Below, one piece after another: positions 11,294-24,430 of a DNA stretch of 64,000 bases. The notes below the pieces were generated by a model. That model had not been told where the DNA came from. It saw nothing but the letters and a program-made list of their open reading frames with translations, and did no database searches. This DNA is from JBGOTP01 sp963717075 (GTDB lineage: Bacteria > Acidobacteriota > Vicinamibacteria > Vicinamibacterales > CAVVIG01): assembly GCA_963717075.1 (NCBI GenBank), contig CAVQVI010000034.1:434001-498000 (forward strand). The letters run 5' to 3'. Positions within the stretch are counted from its first letter, which is position 1. Every line of letters begins with the position of its first letter. The position numbers were made by a program, and so were the translations under genes.

Positions 11294-12273
11294 TCAATCC
11301 GGCAGCGTGTTCCATCGAAAGAACGTCATCGTGTTCCCGTCGGGCTCACCGAACCATTTCGCGTACAGGCCGCCGATCTCGCCGGAGCCGTACATGCTGG
11401 CTCAGTGTCCGATCCACGAGCAGCCGGAAGTCGTCGTCGCCGCGCCTGAAGGTCAGCGCCAGCGGCGAGAACGTGAACAGCCGGTCGATCACCAGCAGTT
11501 CGCCCGGCGAGGGACTTCGCCTGGCGGCCTCCAGGAGAATGGAGCGCTCGGCGAAGAAGACGTCGGCCCTGCGGTCGAGCGACCGCCTGGACGCCGGCGT
11601 CGTTGCCGCTCACGGGAGCGATCTTCGCCACGACATCGAGATCCCTGGCCCGGCCGGCCAGCCAGTTCTCGGTCGCCGTGCCGGCGACGACCGTAAAGTT
11701 CCGCGCCTGCAGGATCTGCGCGGCGTTCGCACGCCAGATCGGAGTGGGGGCGGGCGGGCGCCCGGACAGGACCTCACGCAGGCGAACGGGTGCGTCGGCC
11801 CGCAGCAAGGCGCCGACGCCACCCGGAAACACTGGAATCGAGAACGCCACGTCCCGTCGTGCCGCCAGCGTGATCGCGTCCGGCCCGCAGAACACGTCGA
11901 TCTCTCCCTGCTGCACGGCCGTGAAACGCTTGTCCACCGTCACGGGAACCCACTCCACGGCCAGCGTTCCGAGTCCGGGCTCGGCCTTCGCCGCGTCGGC
12001 GATCTTCTGGCAGAGCGCCACCGCGTAGCCCGCCGCCTGGCCCGACTCGTCCTTGTAGGAAAACGGCCGGGCGTCGACGCGATAGCCGAGCCTGATCCGC
12101 GCGGCGGCGCGGATGCGATCCAACGTGGCGGCGGTCGCCGAGGCAGCCGGCGCCGCAGGCCCTGGTGCCGGCTTCTGCGCACGCAAGAGCGGCGACGCCA
12201 TGACAACCGCGGCCACGCACGCCGCCATCGCCAGTCGATGCCCCCGGACGCCTGCCGCTGATACTCGTTGCAT
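11294..12273 (-). CDS. Periplasmic amino-acid-binding protein (SBP_bac_3-like), orphan, frameshifted
   Basis: Predicted periplasmic solute-binding protein for a polar amino acid. The signal peptide runs to about residue 33 (MASPLLRAQ). The bilobed fold is marked by IRLGYRVDARPFSYKD, AVALCQKIADAA and GEIDVFCGPDAIT, and the C-terminus GGLYAKWFGEP is typical of SBP_bac_3. Two frame changes (near 11590 and 11398) are needed; the true stop is at 11294. ATG at 12273 has AAGGAG seven bases upstream. No ABC permease or ATPase gene is in the window, so it may work with components encoded elsewhere or act as a sensor. It sits between potE and adiA, suggesting a basic amino acid ligand. Confidence 0.75.
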
Positions 12274-12295
12274 GGTCGTTCTCCTTTTCAACGGC

Positions 12296-13625
12296 TCAGG
12301 CCTGCGCGACGGCTACCTGTTTCCCCGGTGTGAAGCGATACGCGAGGAACCCCCAGATGATGAAGCCGATCCCCATGACCAGCATGCCGCCGAACACGGC
12401 ATCCTTTCCGGCCGCGAAGATCGCGTAGACGCTGTAGAGCATCGCCACCATGGCCACCGCCATGGTGCTCCGGTACTTCCCTTCGCTCGCCCCGGCTGAC
12501 TTCAGCATCACGGGTAATGCCGACAGCGCGACGATGTACGGCACGACGTTGGTCACGACCGCGAGGTTGACCAGAGCGCTGAACTGATCGCTGAGGTTGG
12601 GGGAGATCGTCATCAGCGCCATCAGCAGATTGGACGACGCCCATGATGACCATCCCCACGATCGGCGCACCGAGGCGGTTCTCCTGTGAGAACACGGCCG
12701 GGAACATACCGTCGTCAGCCGCCGCCTTCCCGGTCTGCGCCAGCGTGAACTGCCATCCGAGCAGCGAGCCGAGGCACGCCAGCACCGCAAGCACCATCAC
12801 GACGGAGCCGACCGCCGGGCTGAACATCTTGGCGAAGGCAAGCCCGAACGGGCCGGTGGATTCGGCCAGCTCCGCGTTCGGCACGATGCCCTGGATGACC
12901 GTCGTCGAGAGGATGTAGACGACCGCGGCGCCGGCCGTGCCCAGCATGCAGGCCAGCGGAACGTCGCGCTTCGGGTTCTCGACGGCGTTCGAGTTCTGTG
13001 CCGCCGATTCGAGGCCCAGGAACGCCCACAGCGTGAGCGAGATGCTCGAGCCCATGCCTTCGGTCAGACTGATCCCTTTCGGGTTCCAGGCCGCCTCGAA
13101 CGTCGCGCCGCTGAACCAGAACCAGCCGAGGAAAGAGATGAAACCCACCGGCAGGATGACGCCCCAGACAGTGAGGGCGCCGATGCGGCCGGTCAGCTTC
13201 GGACCGCCGAAGTTGGCCACCGTCGTCAGCCAGAGCAGGGCGATGACCCCGACGCAGGTCATGACCGGCGTCGAGGTGAGCACCGGCGCGAACGACGACA
13301 GGTAGCCCAGGGCGGAGCTTGCGACCGCGACGTTCGCGATCGCCAGCGACAGGAAGTAGAGGTAGAAGACCTGGAAGTAGCCGGCCTTGCCGTATGCGTC
13401 TTCCGAATACGCGGCCAAGCCACCAGGGCGCTGGTTGAAGAGCCCGGCCTGTGCGAATCCCCACGCCAAGGCCAGCGAACCCACCGCTGTCACGATCCAG
13501 GACAGCAGGGAAATCGCCCCGACCTTCGCCATGTTCGTCGGGAGCATGATGATGCCGGAGCCCATCATGTTGACGGTGACGATGAATGTCAGCTGCGTCA
13601 GGTTCATCTTCTTTTGTTCGGGCAT
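12296..13625 (-). CDS. potE: Putrescine/ornithine antiporter, frameshifted
   Basis: Inner-membrane APC-family antiporter that brings in ornithine and expels putrescine, removing the product of the neighbouring decarboxylase. About 440 residues, twelve predicted helices. VNMMGSGIIMLPTNMAKVG, LTLWAFLGLESA and ACLGSLLGWQFTLAQTGKAA follow E. coli PotE closely, including the helix-6 Trp. One frame change lies near 12640, after which LMALMTISPNLSDQF continues the family sequence. ATG at 13625 is preceded by GAGGGG. It lies 32 bases downstream of the ornithine decarboxylase gene, the same order as speF-potE in enterobacteria. CadB (lysine/cadaverine) is the main alternative. Confidence 0.9.
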
Positions 13626-13657
13626 GGTCCCCTCTTCCGCGCTTGCGATCCCACGCG

Positions 13658-16022
13658 TCACTGACGAACGACGTACGTGTGGAACTTGATCCGTCCCTCG
13701 ACCCGTTCCTGGTACACTCCCTGGACCTCGTAGTTGAAGCCGGGGAATCGATTGAACGACTCCTGGAATGCCAGGAAGTAATCGAGCATCGGCTGGGCCT
13801 TGTCGTCCCACCGCTCTCCGGGAACAACGACGCCGATGCCCGGCGGGTAAATCAGCGCGAGGGTCGCGGAAATCCGTCCGCGGATGCCTTCGAGCGGCAC
13901 GTAGTCCACCTCGTTCGCAACGAGCGCCTCGTAGGCGTCTTTCGGCGACATGGCAAGCTCCGGAAAGCTCGAGGCGCGGAAGCACAGACGCTGGAGCCCT
14001 TTGACGTCGGCCTGGCGGTAGAAGTCGTGCATCTCGTTGCAGACTCGCCGCAGCGTGTACCCGGCATAGCGCTCGCTGTGCGCGGCGCAGAGCGTCGGCA
14101 GCACCTCAGCGAGCGTTCGCGTCGTGGTCCCACAGATCCTTGAACTTGGCGAGCTTCGCGATGAGCGTGTTGAGCTTGCTCTCGTCCTCAGCCGGCGTCA
14201 TCAGGAAGAGAATGCTGTTGAGATCGCACTTCTCCGGCACGACGCGTTGTTCGCGAAGGAAGTTGGCGACGACGGTAGCCGGGACGCCGAAGTCCAGGTA
14301 CTCACCCGTCTTGCGGTCGATGCCGGGCGTCAGCAGCGTCAGCTTGTTGGGATCGACCATCGCATAGCCGTCTGCGTAACCCGAGTACCCGTGCCACGCG
14401 CGGGTGGGGTCGAAGTTCCAGCACTGCTGCTCGGCCTTGATGACCGCGGTCGGCAGATCCTCCCAGGGCCTGTCGGTCACGTCTTCGGTGAATTGCGAGC
14501 CGCGGATCGTCACGACGTCAGGCACGAACGGGTCGAAGAACCACTGCTCCTGACGACCGAGGCCGGTGCCCTCGTAGTAGTGCACGAACTGGCGCAGCTT
14601 CTTGCGCACCTCAATGCCCAGCTCGATGCAGCGATCCCACAACGCCTCGCCGGCCCGCCCCTCGTGGATCTTGGCGTTGACGTCGAGCGAGGCGAAGAGC
14701 GGGTAGAAGGGCGACGTGGAGGCGTTCATCAGGAACGACTCGTTGAAGCGCTTGTGCTCGATGTAGCGCCGCTGGCCACGGAGGTGATCGTCGCGCTTGT
14801 GGATCTGCGAGGCCTGCGAGAATCCCGCCCCCTGCTTGTGCACCGACTGCGTGGAGAACAGGCCGGGCATGTCGGCGGACAGATCCCCCAGCCGCATCGG
14901 GCTGTGATCGTGGAAGAGCGGGTGGAAGGCGTTGTAGCCGATCCACGCCTCATCCCACAGCACGTAGTCGCACAGGTGTCCGATCTGCTCGAGCACCTTG
15001 CGGACGTTGTAGACCGTGCCGTCGTAGGTCGCGAGTTGGATGCAGGCGAGGCGGAACGGCCGTGGCGCCTTGTGCCGCTCCGGGTCCTTCACGAGCGGGT
15101 GCGTTCGAATCTGCTCCCGCAGCTTGTCCTCACTCCAGGCGTCCCAATCGACCGCGCCGATCATGCCGAACGGATTCCGCGCGGTGGGGAGGAAGATCGG
15201 AATGGCGCCGGCCTGGACCAGGGCGCCCTGGTGGAGCGACTTGTGGTTGTTCCGATCGAAGAGAACCAGGTCGCCGCGGCGTAGCACGGCATTCGTGACC
15301 ACCTTGTTGGAGGTGCTCGTGCCGTTCAGCACGAAGTACGTCTTGTCGGCGCCGAACACTTTTGCCGCGTGGCGCTGCGCCTGCGCGGCGGCACCTTCGT
15401 GAATCAGCAGATCGCCGAGATCCACGTCCGCGTTGCACAAATCGTTGCGGAAGATACGCTCGCCGAAGTGCTTGAAGAAGATCTGGCCCGCCGGAGACTT
15501 CCGGTAGAACTGACCGCCCTGGTGCCCCGGGCAGTCGAAGGCGATGTTGGCCGCCTCGTCGTACGCCATGAGCCCGCCGAAGAAAGGCGGCAGGAGGCTC
15601 ATCCCGTACTTGACGATGCTCGCCACGACCTGCTTCGCGTAAAAGGCCGGCGTCTGCTGACCGAGATAGATGTAGCCTTCGACCTCGCCGGTCATGCCGA
15701 GGACGGCGACGTCGGCAATTCGGTGGGAGTCGGCCAGCGCCCAGAGCGGCATCGTGTAGCCGATCGACCGCACCGCTCGCCCGAGGCGCCTGGCCTTCTC
15801 GCGGCGCTCGCCGTCGACGAGGGCGATGTAGGCGCCCACCCCGGCGTCCTCCGAGACGTCGCGTTCGAGGTTGTCGCTCACCTCGATCTCGAAGTGTTCC
15901 GCGGCGATGTGGTCGAGGAGCTCCCGGGTCTGCGGATCCTGGCCGTCCACGAGCGCGACCACCTTGAACAACTTATGGAAGGGAATCGGGATGGTCGGAG
16001 GCTTGACGGAAAATTCGCTCAT
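13658..16022 (-). CDS. speF: Inducible-type ornithine decarboxylase, frameshifted
   Basis: PLP-dependent ornithine decarboxylase (ornithine to putrescine + CO2), cytoplasmic. It has an N-terminal wing domain (about 1-130), then FDCPGHQGGQFYRKS, LNGTSTSNK, the Asp in VLWDEAWIGY and the PLP lysine K396 in TQSVHKQGAGFSQAS. The C-terminal domain ends near FNRFPGFNYEVQG. The span of about 788 codons is a little longer than SpeC/SpeF (about 720-730). One frame change lies near 14110. ATG at 16022 is used; only a weak GGA precedes it. It is followed by potE, which supports the substrate assignment, though arginine or lysine cannot be fully excluded from sequence. Confidence 0.88.
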
Positions 16023-16023
16023 G

Positions 16024-16137
16024 TTACGGTTCCGACGGGATACGAGCAGGACTGATGCCAGAAGTCTCGACTGCGACGAGACGGCAACCGGCCAGCAGGA
16101 CCAAGCCAATGAGGCGAAACGTGTATCCGACGCGCAA
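16024..16137 (-). CDS. Candidate small leader or lipoprotein ORF upstream of speF
   Basis: A 37-codon frame starting at TTG and ending two bases before the speF start codon. It shows a hydrophobic stretch with a lipobox-like LVLLAGC followed by a short tail. No convincing ribosome site precedes it, and the frame can be extended upstream to 16257 with low-complexity Arg/Ser-rich sequence. It may be a small lipoprotein, a translated leader or a chance frame. The upstream leader of the E. coli speF gene encodes an ornithine-sensing peptide, but this frame does not resemble that sequence. The rest of 16138-16283 shows nothing coding. Confidence 0.2.
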   Translation of the reverse strand: MRVGYTFRLIGLVLLAGCRLVAVETSGISPARIPSEP

Positions 16138-16283
16138 CGCGCCGCGGAAGGGGCACCGAAATGCCGTGGAACTCCGGCATTCCGTAGGCCGGGGGCGCCG
16201 GCAACGTGAGCCCCACAAGCATGACTCGGCCCGCGATCGCACGGATCGCCCGCTCACGAGGATTCGGTGACGCAGGAATCAGT

Positions 16284-17961
16284 TCACGCGACGGGGCGCG
16301 GCGTCGCTCGCCAGCGGCTCAGCACATCGTGGACCGTCTGGTGCGCTTCGGCGAGGGCGGCGGCCTGAGCCGAGCCCAGGCGCCGCAGCGCCTCGCGCAC
16401 GGTCCCGTGCGTCTCGGCCAGGCGAAACTCGATGCCGAGATCGTGCAGCCTGGCCTGCAGGTCGGTCAGCAGCTGGGCTCCGGCGAGATCCACGTAGGGG
16501 ACGCTGCCCATGAACAAGACCAGCAGCCTGGGCGCCGCGGCCCGCGCGTGCAGGAGCGCCAACACCCGGTCACGCACGTGGTCGACATTGAAGTAGACGA
16601 GTGCCCCCTCGGTCCGGACGACCAGGACGTCGGGGACGCGTTCGTTCTCCGGATGGCGTTCCACATCGGCGAAGTACGACGTGCCGGGGACGCGCCCGAT
16701 TTCGATCACGCGCGGCCGCGAGGCCCGACGGATCAGCAGGACGATCGACAGCGCGACGCCGAGCAGTACGCCGTTGAGGAGACCTGAACCGAGCACGCCG
16801 ACGAGCGCCGCCATGGCCACGGCGAACTCCGTCCGGCTGAAATGCCAGATGTGGCGCAGCACTTCGACCTGGACGAGTCCCGTCACGGCGACCAGCACGA
16901 CCGCGGCCAGCACCGGCTGCGGGAGATGCCGCAGCAGGCCGGTGAAGAACGCCACGACGACGAGCGTGATGAGCGCGGCGACCAGCCCGGACAGCGGGGT
17001 GCGGGCGCCGGCCGTTTCGTTCACGAGCGACTGCGACATGCCGCCGCTGACGGGGAATCCGGCGCCCAGGCCGGCCGCGAGATTGGCGCCGCCGATCGCG
17101 AGGAATTCCTGCGTCGCATCGAGTCGATATCCATGTTTGGCGGCGAACATGCGTCCGATGGCCGTGGTTTCCACGGCTGCGAGCACGAAGCAGGCCATGG
17201 CCAGCGGCAGGAGCGCGTTGATATCTGCGCGGCCGACGAGCGGCAGCGCCGGCATCGGCAGGCCCGCGGGGCACGTCGCCAAGCAGCGCCACGCCGCGCT
17301 CGTCGAGGTGAAGCATCCGCGCCGCGACGATGCCGCCAATCACCACGAACAGCGCTACGGGGCGATGTTTCAAGATGCCCTTTCCGAGCAGCAGCAGGAC
17401 CAGCGCGACCACACCGAGCATGAGCGACGTGGGATTGGTGCCGCCGAGCCCCCGCAGGAAATGGCCCATGCGCTCCCAGAAATCGCCGTGGCTGCCGCTG
17501 AAGCCGAACAGCTTGGGCAGCTGCGTGCTCGCCAGGAAGAGCGCGACACCGCACTTGAAGCCGACGAGCACCGTTTCGGAGAAGAAGTTGACGATGGTTC
17601 CGGCGCGCGCGGCGTACGCGACGAAGGCCAGCACTGCGACCATCAGCGCCGTGCAGGCGGCGAGCGTGGCCTGGCGGGCCGGGTCGCCGCCTGACATCTC
17701 TCCAAGCGTCGCACCGATCAGCAGCGAAATCGCCGAGGTGATGGTGACCGTGGTCTGCCGGGAGCTGCAGAACAGCCAGAACACGAGCCCACCGAACAGG
17801 CATGCGTAGAGGCCTGCCTGTGGAGGCAGGCCGGCGAGCGAGGCGTCGCCGATCGCCGCCGGCAGCAGATACGCCGCGAGCGTGACGCCGGCCATGACAT
17901 CGGGACGAAGCCACGTCCGGTCGTACGACGCCAGCCAGGCGCGCGCGGGCAGCATCGCCAT
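16284..17961 (-). CDS. SulP-family anion transporter with STAS domain, frameshifted
   Basis: Inner-membrane SulP/SLC26 transporter, about 560 residues. The transmembrane part has AAYLLPAAIGDASLAGLPPQ (normally the helix-1 substrate region), LFLASTQLPKLFGFSG and NLAAGLGAGFPVSGGMSQS. A cytoplasmic STAS domain follows (about 450-550) with SVPYVDLAGAQLLTDL. One frame change lies near 17270. The ATG is one base beyond the epsilon-subunit stop, so it is almost certainly cotranscribed and translationally coupled with the ATPase genes. Members carry sulfate, bicarbonate or dicarboxylates; bicarbonate is an attractive guess because the downstream genes make CO2, but the substrate is not shown. Confidence 0.85.
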
Positions 17962-17962
17962 G

Positions 17963-18377
17963 TCATGGCACGCGGCGGCGGCGCTTGACCTTGAGCTGCG
18001 CCAGCGATCGCGCCAGCGCCGCGTTCACCGACGCGACTTCCTCGTCGGAGATCTTGTCGCGCAGGCGGGCCGCGGCGCGCTGGCGCGCTTCCTCGGCCTT
18101 CGCTTCGTCGATGTTTTCGGCGGCGACCGCCATGTCGGTGACGATGGCGACCTGGTCGCCCGTGATGAGCACCATCCCTTCGCCAACGGCGATGAACGTC
18201 TCCTGGCCACCCTGGCGCACGATCATCTCGCCGGGAACCAGCTGGGTGAGCAGCGGCACGTGGTGGGGGAAGACGCCGATCTGTCCCTCCAGCGCGGGCA
18301 GCGTCACCATGTGCACGTCCTCGCGAATAGACGGTCGCGTCCGGCGTGATGATTTGCAGTTTCAGTGTATCGGGCAT
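17963..18377 (-). CDS. atpC: F-type ATPase epsilon subunit, frameshifted
   Basis: Epsilon subunit of the F1 stalk. It begins MPDTLKLQIITPDATVYSR, then after one missing base near 18320 continues EDVHMVTLPALEGQIGVFPH, the conserved beta-sandwich core with LPALEGQIGVFP. The C-terminal part (about residues 90-137) is the helical hairpin, here ending in a basic Arg-rich tail. About 138 residues, the usual size. Its start is four bases after the beta-subunit stop, and the SulP start follows its own stop by one base. No internal ATP-binding motif was recognised. Confidence 0.88.
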
Positions 18378-18381
18378 CGCG

Positions 18382-19787
<1,406 letters not shown>

Positions 19788-19803
19788 ACCTATAGCCTCG
19801 CGC

Positions 19804-20673
19804 TCATTGGGACTGGCCGCCGGCGATCTCGAGCAGTTCCTGGGTGATGTGACCCTGACGCAGCTTGTTGTAGGCGAGCGTCAGTTCCTTGATCATCCCC
19901 TCGGCGTTGTCGGTCGCGCTCTTCATCGACACCATGCGAGCGCTCTGCTCGCTGGCCTTCGCGTTCAGCAGCACGGTGTAGATCAGGATGTTGAGGTACC
20001 GGGACAGCAGGTAGCCGAGCAGCGCTTCCGGCCCCGGCTCGAACATGAACTCGGTGGGGTCGGCGGCCATGGCCGCTTCCTTGGCGTCCAGGCCCGGCTC
20101 CGGCAACCCGTGAAGGGCGCCGATCGGCAGCAGTTCGAGGGTCACCGGCTGCTGCGTGAGCGTGTTGACGAAGCGTGTCGCGACGATCTTGACCTCGTCG
20201 ACCTCGCCCTTCAGGAAGAGGTCGCGGGCCAGCGTGCCGATCGCGCGGGCCTCCGGGAACTTGGGCGTGTCGCCGTACGGAAATTCTGCCACCAGCTGTC
20301 GTCGCGTGCGCGCCACGAATTGCGCGGCCTTGCGTCCGGCCGCGATGAAGACGGTCGAGTGCGGATCGAACCGGCCGGCGAGGCGGAACACGTTGCTGTT
20401 GAGGGCGCCGCACAGCCCCTTGTCCGATGCGATCAGGATGACGGCGCGCTTCTTGACCTCGCGCACCTCGAGCAGCGGATCGTGGAAGTCGATGGCGCGC
20501 GTCGTCGCCTGCCGCTGGATGCGATAGACCAGGCGGGCGAACGGCCGGACGTCGATCGCGGCCTGCTGCGCCTTGCGCATCTTCGACGCGGCCACCATCT
20601 GCATGGCTTTGGTGATTTGCGCCGTGCTGCTGATCGATCGGATCCGCCGGCGGAGTTCGCGTGTGCTCGCCAT
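19804..20673 (-). CDS. atpG: F-type ATPase gamma subunit
   Basis: Central rotor-shaft subunit of F1, 289 residues and intact, the only F-ATPase gene here without a frame change. The N-terminal helix STRELRRRIRSISSTAQITK and following ITKAMQMVAASKMRKA are the family signature. ASDKGLCGALNSN lies in the central Rossmann-like domain. The C-terminal helix has LNAKASEQSARMVSMKSATD and ends LAYNKLRQGHITQELLEIAGG. It lies between alpha (3 bases) and beta (16 bases), the standard order. Confidence 0.95.
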   Translation of the reverse strand: MASTRELRRRIRSISSTAQITKAMQMVAASKMRKAQQAAIDVRPFARLVYRIQRQATTRAIDFHDPLLEVREVKKRAVILIASDKGLCGALNSNVFRLAGRFDPHSTVFIAAGRKAAQFVARTRRQLVAEFPYGDTPKFPEARAIGTLARDLFLKGEVDEVKIVATRFVNTLTQQPVTLELLPIGALHGLPEPGLDAKEAAMAADPTEFMFEPGPEALLGYLLSRYLNILIYTVLLNAKASEQSARMVSMKSATDNAEGMIKELTLAYNKLRQGHITQELLEIAGGQSQ

Positions 20674-20676
20674 GAC

Positions 20677-22210
<1,534 letters not shown>

Positions 22211-22244
22211 GCGTGTACCTCACCGCTCACTGCGAGACCGGTGC

Positions 22245-22636
22245 TCAAAATTGCGCCTCCAGCGCCGCCAGGCCGCCCCTGACCGTGCCGTCGTAGACGT
22301 CGCTCCCCACGGTGACGCGCACGCCTCCAAGCAGCGCCGGGTCCTCCGCGAAGGTGGTGACGATGCCCGGACCATACAGGCGCGCGACGCCCGCTTCGAT
22401 CTGCGCCCGGAGGTCCGCCGGCAACGGCACGGCGCTCGTCACATCGGCGCTGTGCCTCGTGCGATCGAGCCGCACCAGGCGCTGAAAGCGCGACAGGACG
22501 GGCAGCGTCCCGGGCCGGCCGCGTCGACGAGCCGTTGCACGACGCGGCGCGCGCGGCTCTCGTCGAGCGATCCGTTCACCAGACACAGCCGGAACAGCTG
22601 CCTGGCTTCACGCTGCGCCTGCTTCGCGGTTTTCAT
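22245..22636 (-). CDS. atpH: Short F-type ATPase delta subunit, frameshifted
   Basis: Peripheral-stalk delta subunit, reconstructed as about 130 residues against about 177 normally. It begins MKTAKQAQREARQLFRLCLV, then after a frame change near 22515 continues RFQRLVRLDRTRHSADV, and ends with the typical C-terminal strand GSDVYDGTVRGGLAALEAQF. It appears to lack roughly 45 N-terminal residues of the usual helical bundle. Position between b and alpha fits delta. The short form might be natural to this ATPase type; an alternative is that the start is misjudged, but the b-subunit stop at 22651 leaves no room upstream. Confidence 0.78.
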
Positions 22637-22650
22637 CCTGTCCACCCGTG

Positions 22651-23197
22651 CTACGAGGTCGTCAGCTCCTTGGCCGTTTCTTCCGCCAGCCGGCGCTGAT
22701 CGTCCGGCGTCAGCACCTTCCCGATGACCGCGGCCGTCGTCTGCACGACCAGCCGGCCGACTTCGCGACGAAGCTCGGCCGAGCATGCGCGCGTGCTCCT
22801 GTGCCGCGGCTTCCCGCGCCTGGCGCACGATCTGCTCGGCGGCGGCGATCGCGCGCTGCGCTTCCTGTTCGCGCAGGCGCGTGGCGATGTCCCGCGCTTC
22901 GGCGATCAGCTTGGTCGACTGCGCCTGGGCGTCGGTCAACACGCCCTGCCGCTGCGCTTCGATGCCGGCCAGCGCGGCGTTGATCTTGTCGGTGTTCTCC
23001 AGCCCCAGCGCGATCTGCCGCCGCCGCTCGTCCAGCATGCGCAGCACCGGCTGATAGGCGAGCCAGTACAGCAGCGCGCAGACGATGCCGAAGCTGATGA
23101 TTTGAGCGGTCAGGTGCGGCCAGTCGACGCCAAACGTTCTGGCGATCTCCTGGATCTGCCCGCCGCTCTCCTGCGCCATCAAGGCAAAGACCGTCAT
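22651..23197 (-). CDS. atpF: F-type ATPase b subunit, frameshifted
   Basis: Peripheral-stalk b subunit, about 182 residues. It has a single membrane helix near residues 31-50 (IISFGIVCALLYWLAY) followed by PVLRMLDERRRQIALGLENT and a long charged, Ala-rich coiled coil. One frame change lies near 22775; the last segment contains ELRREVGRL and ends AKELTTS. An N-terminal stretch of about 28 residues precedes the helix, longer than in E. coli. It lies 14 bases upstream of delta. Confidence 0.85.
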
Positions 23198-23236
23198 GGT
23201 TCCGTCCTCGCGGTCTGCGGACGCGTCACACGCGCC

Positions 23237-23423
23237 TCACTTCACGAGGAACAGCGTGTAGAACACGATCGCTTCCGCAAACGCGATGGCCAGAATCGAC
23301 TGGACCATCACCTGCGTCGCAGCGCCGGGATTGCGTCCCACCGCTTCAGACGCCTTCATTCCGATCGCGCCGACGGCGAGTGGCCGCGCCGAGCGCCGCG
23401 AGTCCGACGTGCAGATTGCCCAT
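23237..23423 (-). CDS. atpE: F-type ATPase c subunit (short), frameshifted
   Basis: Membrane rotor c subunit, about 62 residues in two helices joined by the polar loop GRNPGAA. It starts MGNLHVGLAALGAA; after a frame change near 23380 it continues LAVGAIGMKASEAVGRNP. The ion-binding carboxylate is the Glu in IAFAEAIVFY (codon 23273-23275). There is no helix-1 Gln and no Ser/Thr directly after the Glu, so the Na+-binding set is absent and H+ coupling is expected. It is shorter than most c subunits (70-85). Confidence 0.88.
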
Positions 23424-23439
23424 ATGTCTCCTCGTTCCT

Positions 23440-24340
23440 TCAGTCGTGCGCGACGACAGATCCGTCCTCGTGATGCTGACAAATCAGCAGCGTGAACACC
23501 GCGGTCAACAGCATGAACACCAGCGCCTGAACCAGCACCGACCAGCAGCTCCAGGAAGTAGAACGGCATCTGCACCAGCCAGCCGATGTGCGGAACCCTG
23601 GCCATCGTTTCGAGCATGGTTTCGCCGGCGAAGATGTTTCCGTAGAGCCGAAAGCTGAGCGAGACCGGCCGGAACAGAATCGAGACGAGCTCGAGGCAGC
23701 CCGCAGCGAAGAACACGACGATCATGAGCAGCTTCAACACGCCCGTGCTCGTCGCCCTTGGGCGCGAACAGCTCCTTGAGGAACCCCAGCGGGCCGACTT
23801 CCTGAAGGCCCCAGACGATCCAGCTCGCGAAGAACACCAGCGCCATCGCGAGCGTCAGGTTCACGTCGGCGTTGGCGCCGCGGAAGAACGGCTCCTCGAG
23901 CCGGAATCCTTCGGCCGTCTCGCTGCGCCCCAGCCCATCGAGCCGACGCCGGGAATCAGGCCGACCCAGTTCGCGGCGAGGATGAAGATGAAGACGCTGG
24001 CGAAGAACCAGAACGTCCGTCGAACCAGATGCGGACCGATGATGCCTTCCAGAAACCCGTAGAGGCTTTCGACGAGCCACTCCAGGAAGTTCTGCAGCCC
24101 TTCGGGCACCTGCTTCATGTTCCGGGTCGCGAGCTGCGCCAAGACGATGAGGCCCACGGCGACGATCCAGGTGACGAGCATGGAGTTGGTGACCGGGAAG
24201 CCGAACGGACGCGCGATCTCCACGGCCTGTTGCGACAAGCCGTGTTCCTCACCTGCCGCAACCGCCACCGTGGCGCCGGCTCCGAGGATCCACGCCGCCA
24301 CCCCGCACGCCGCCACGCTCGTCGTCCATCTGCGCGTCAT
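23440..24340 (-). CDS. atpB: F-type ATPase a subunit with signal-like N-terminus, frameshifted
   Basis: Stator a subunit of Fo, about 300 residues. The essential Arg is in LSFRLYGNIFAGETML. NFLEWLVESLYGFLEGIIG and SVFIFILAANWVGLIPG mark the earlier helices. The N-terminal 30 residues look like a signal peptide (hydrophobic run ending VAVAAGEE), which would place the N-terminus outside the cytoplasm. Frame changes lie near 23930, 23755 and 23535; the C-terminus ends HHEDGSVVAHD. First gene of the ATPase set, 90 bases downstream of the VIT-like gene. Confidence 0.9.
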
Positions 24341-24430
24341 GTCAGCCGTGGTCCTGCATCGAGCCTGCCAGACGGCCGGCGCAGACGCCCCCGCGCGTGG
24401 ACCCCGGTCCTGCGGCCCATTCCACCCCTC

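Noticed and set aside
16024..16137. Homologue of the enterobacterial speF leader peptide
   Set aside because: Length and position are comparable, but the residues do not resemble that peptide.
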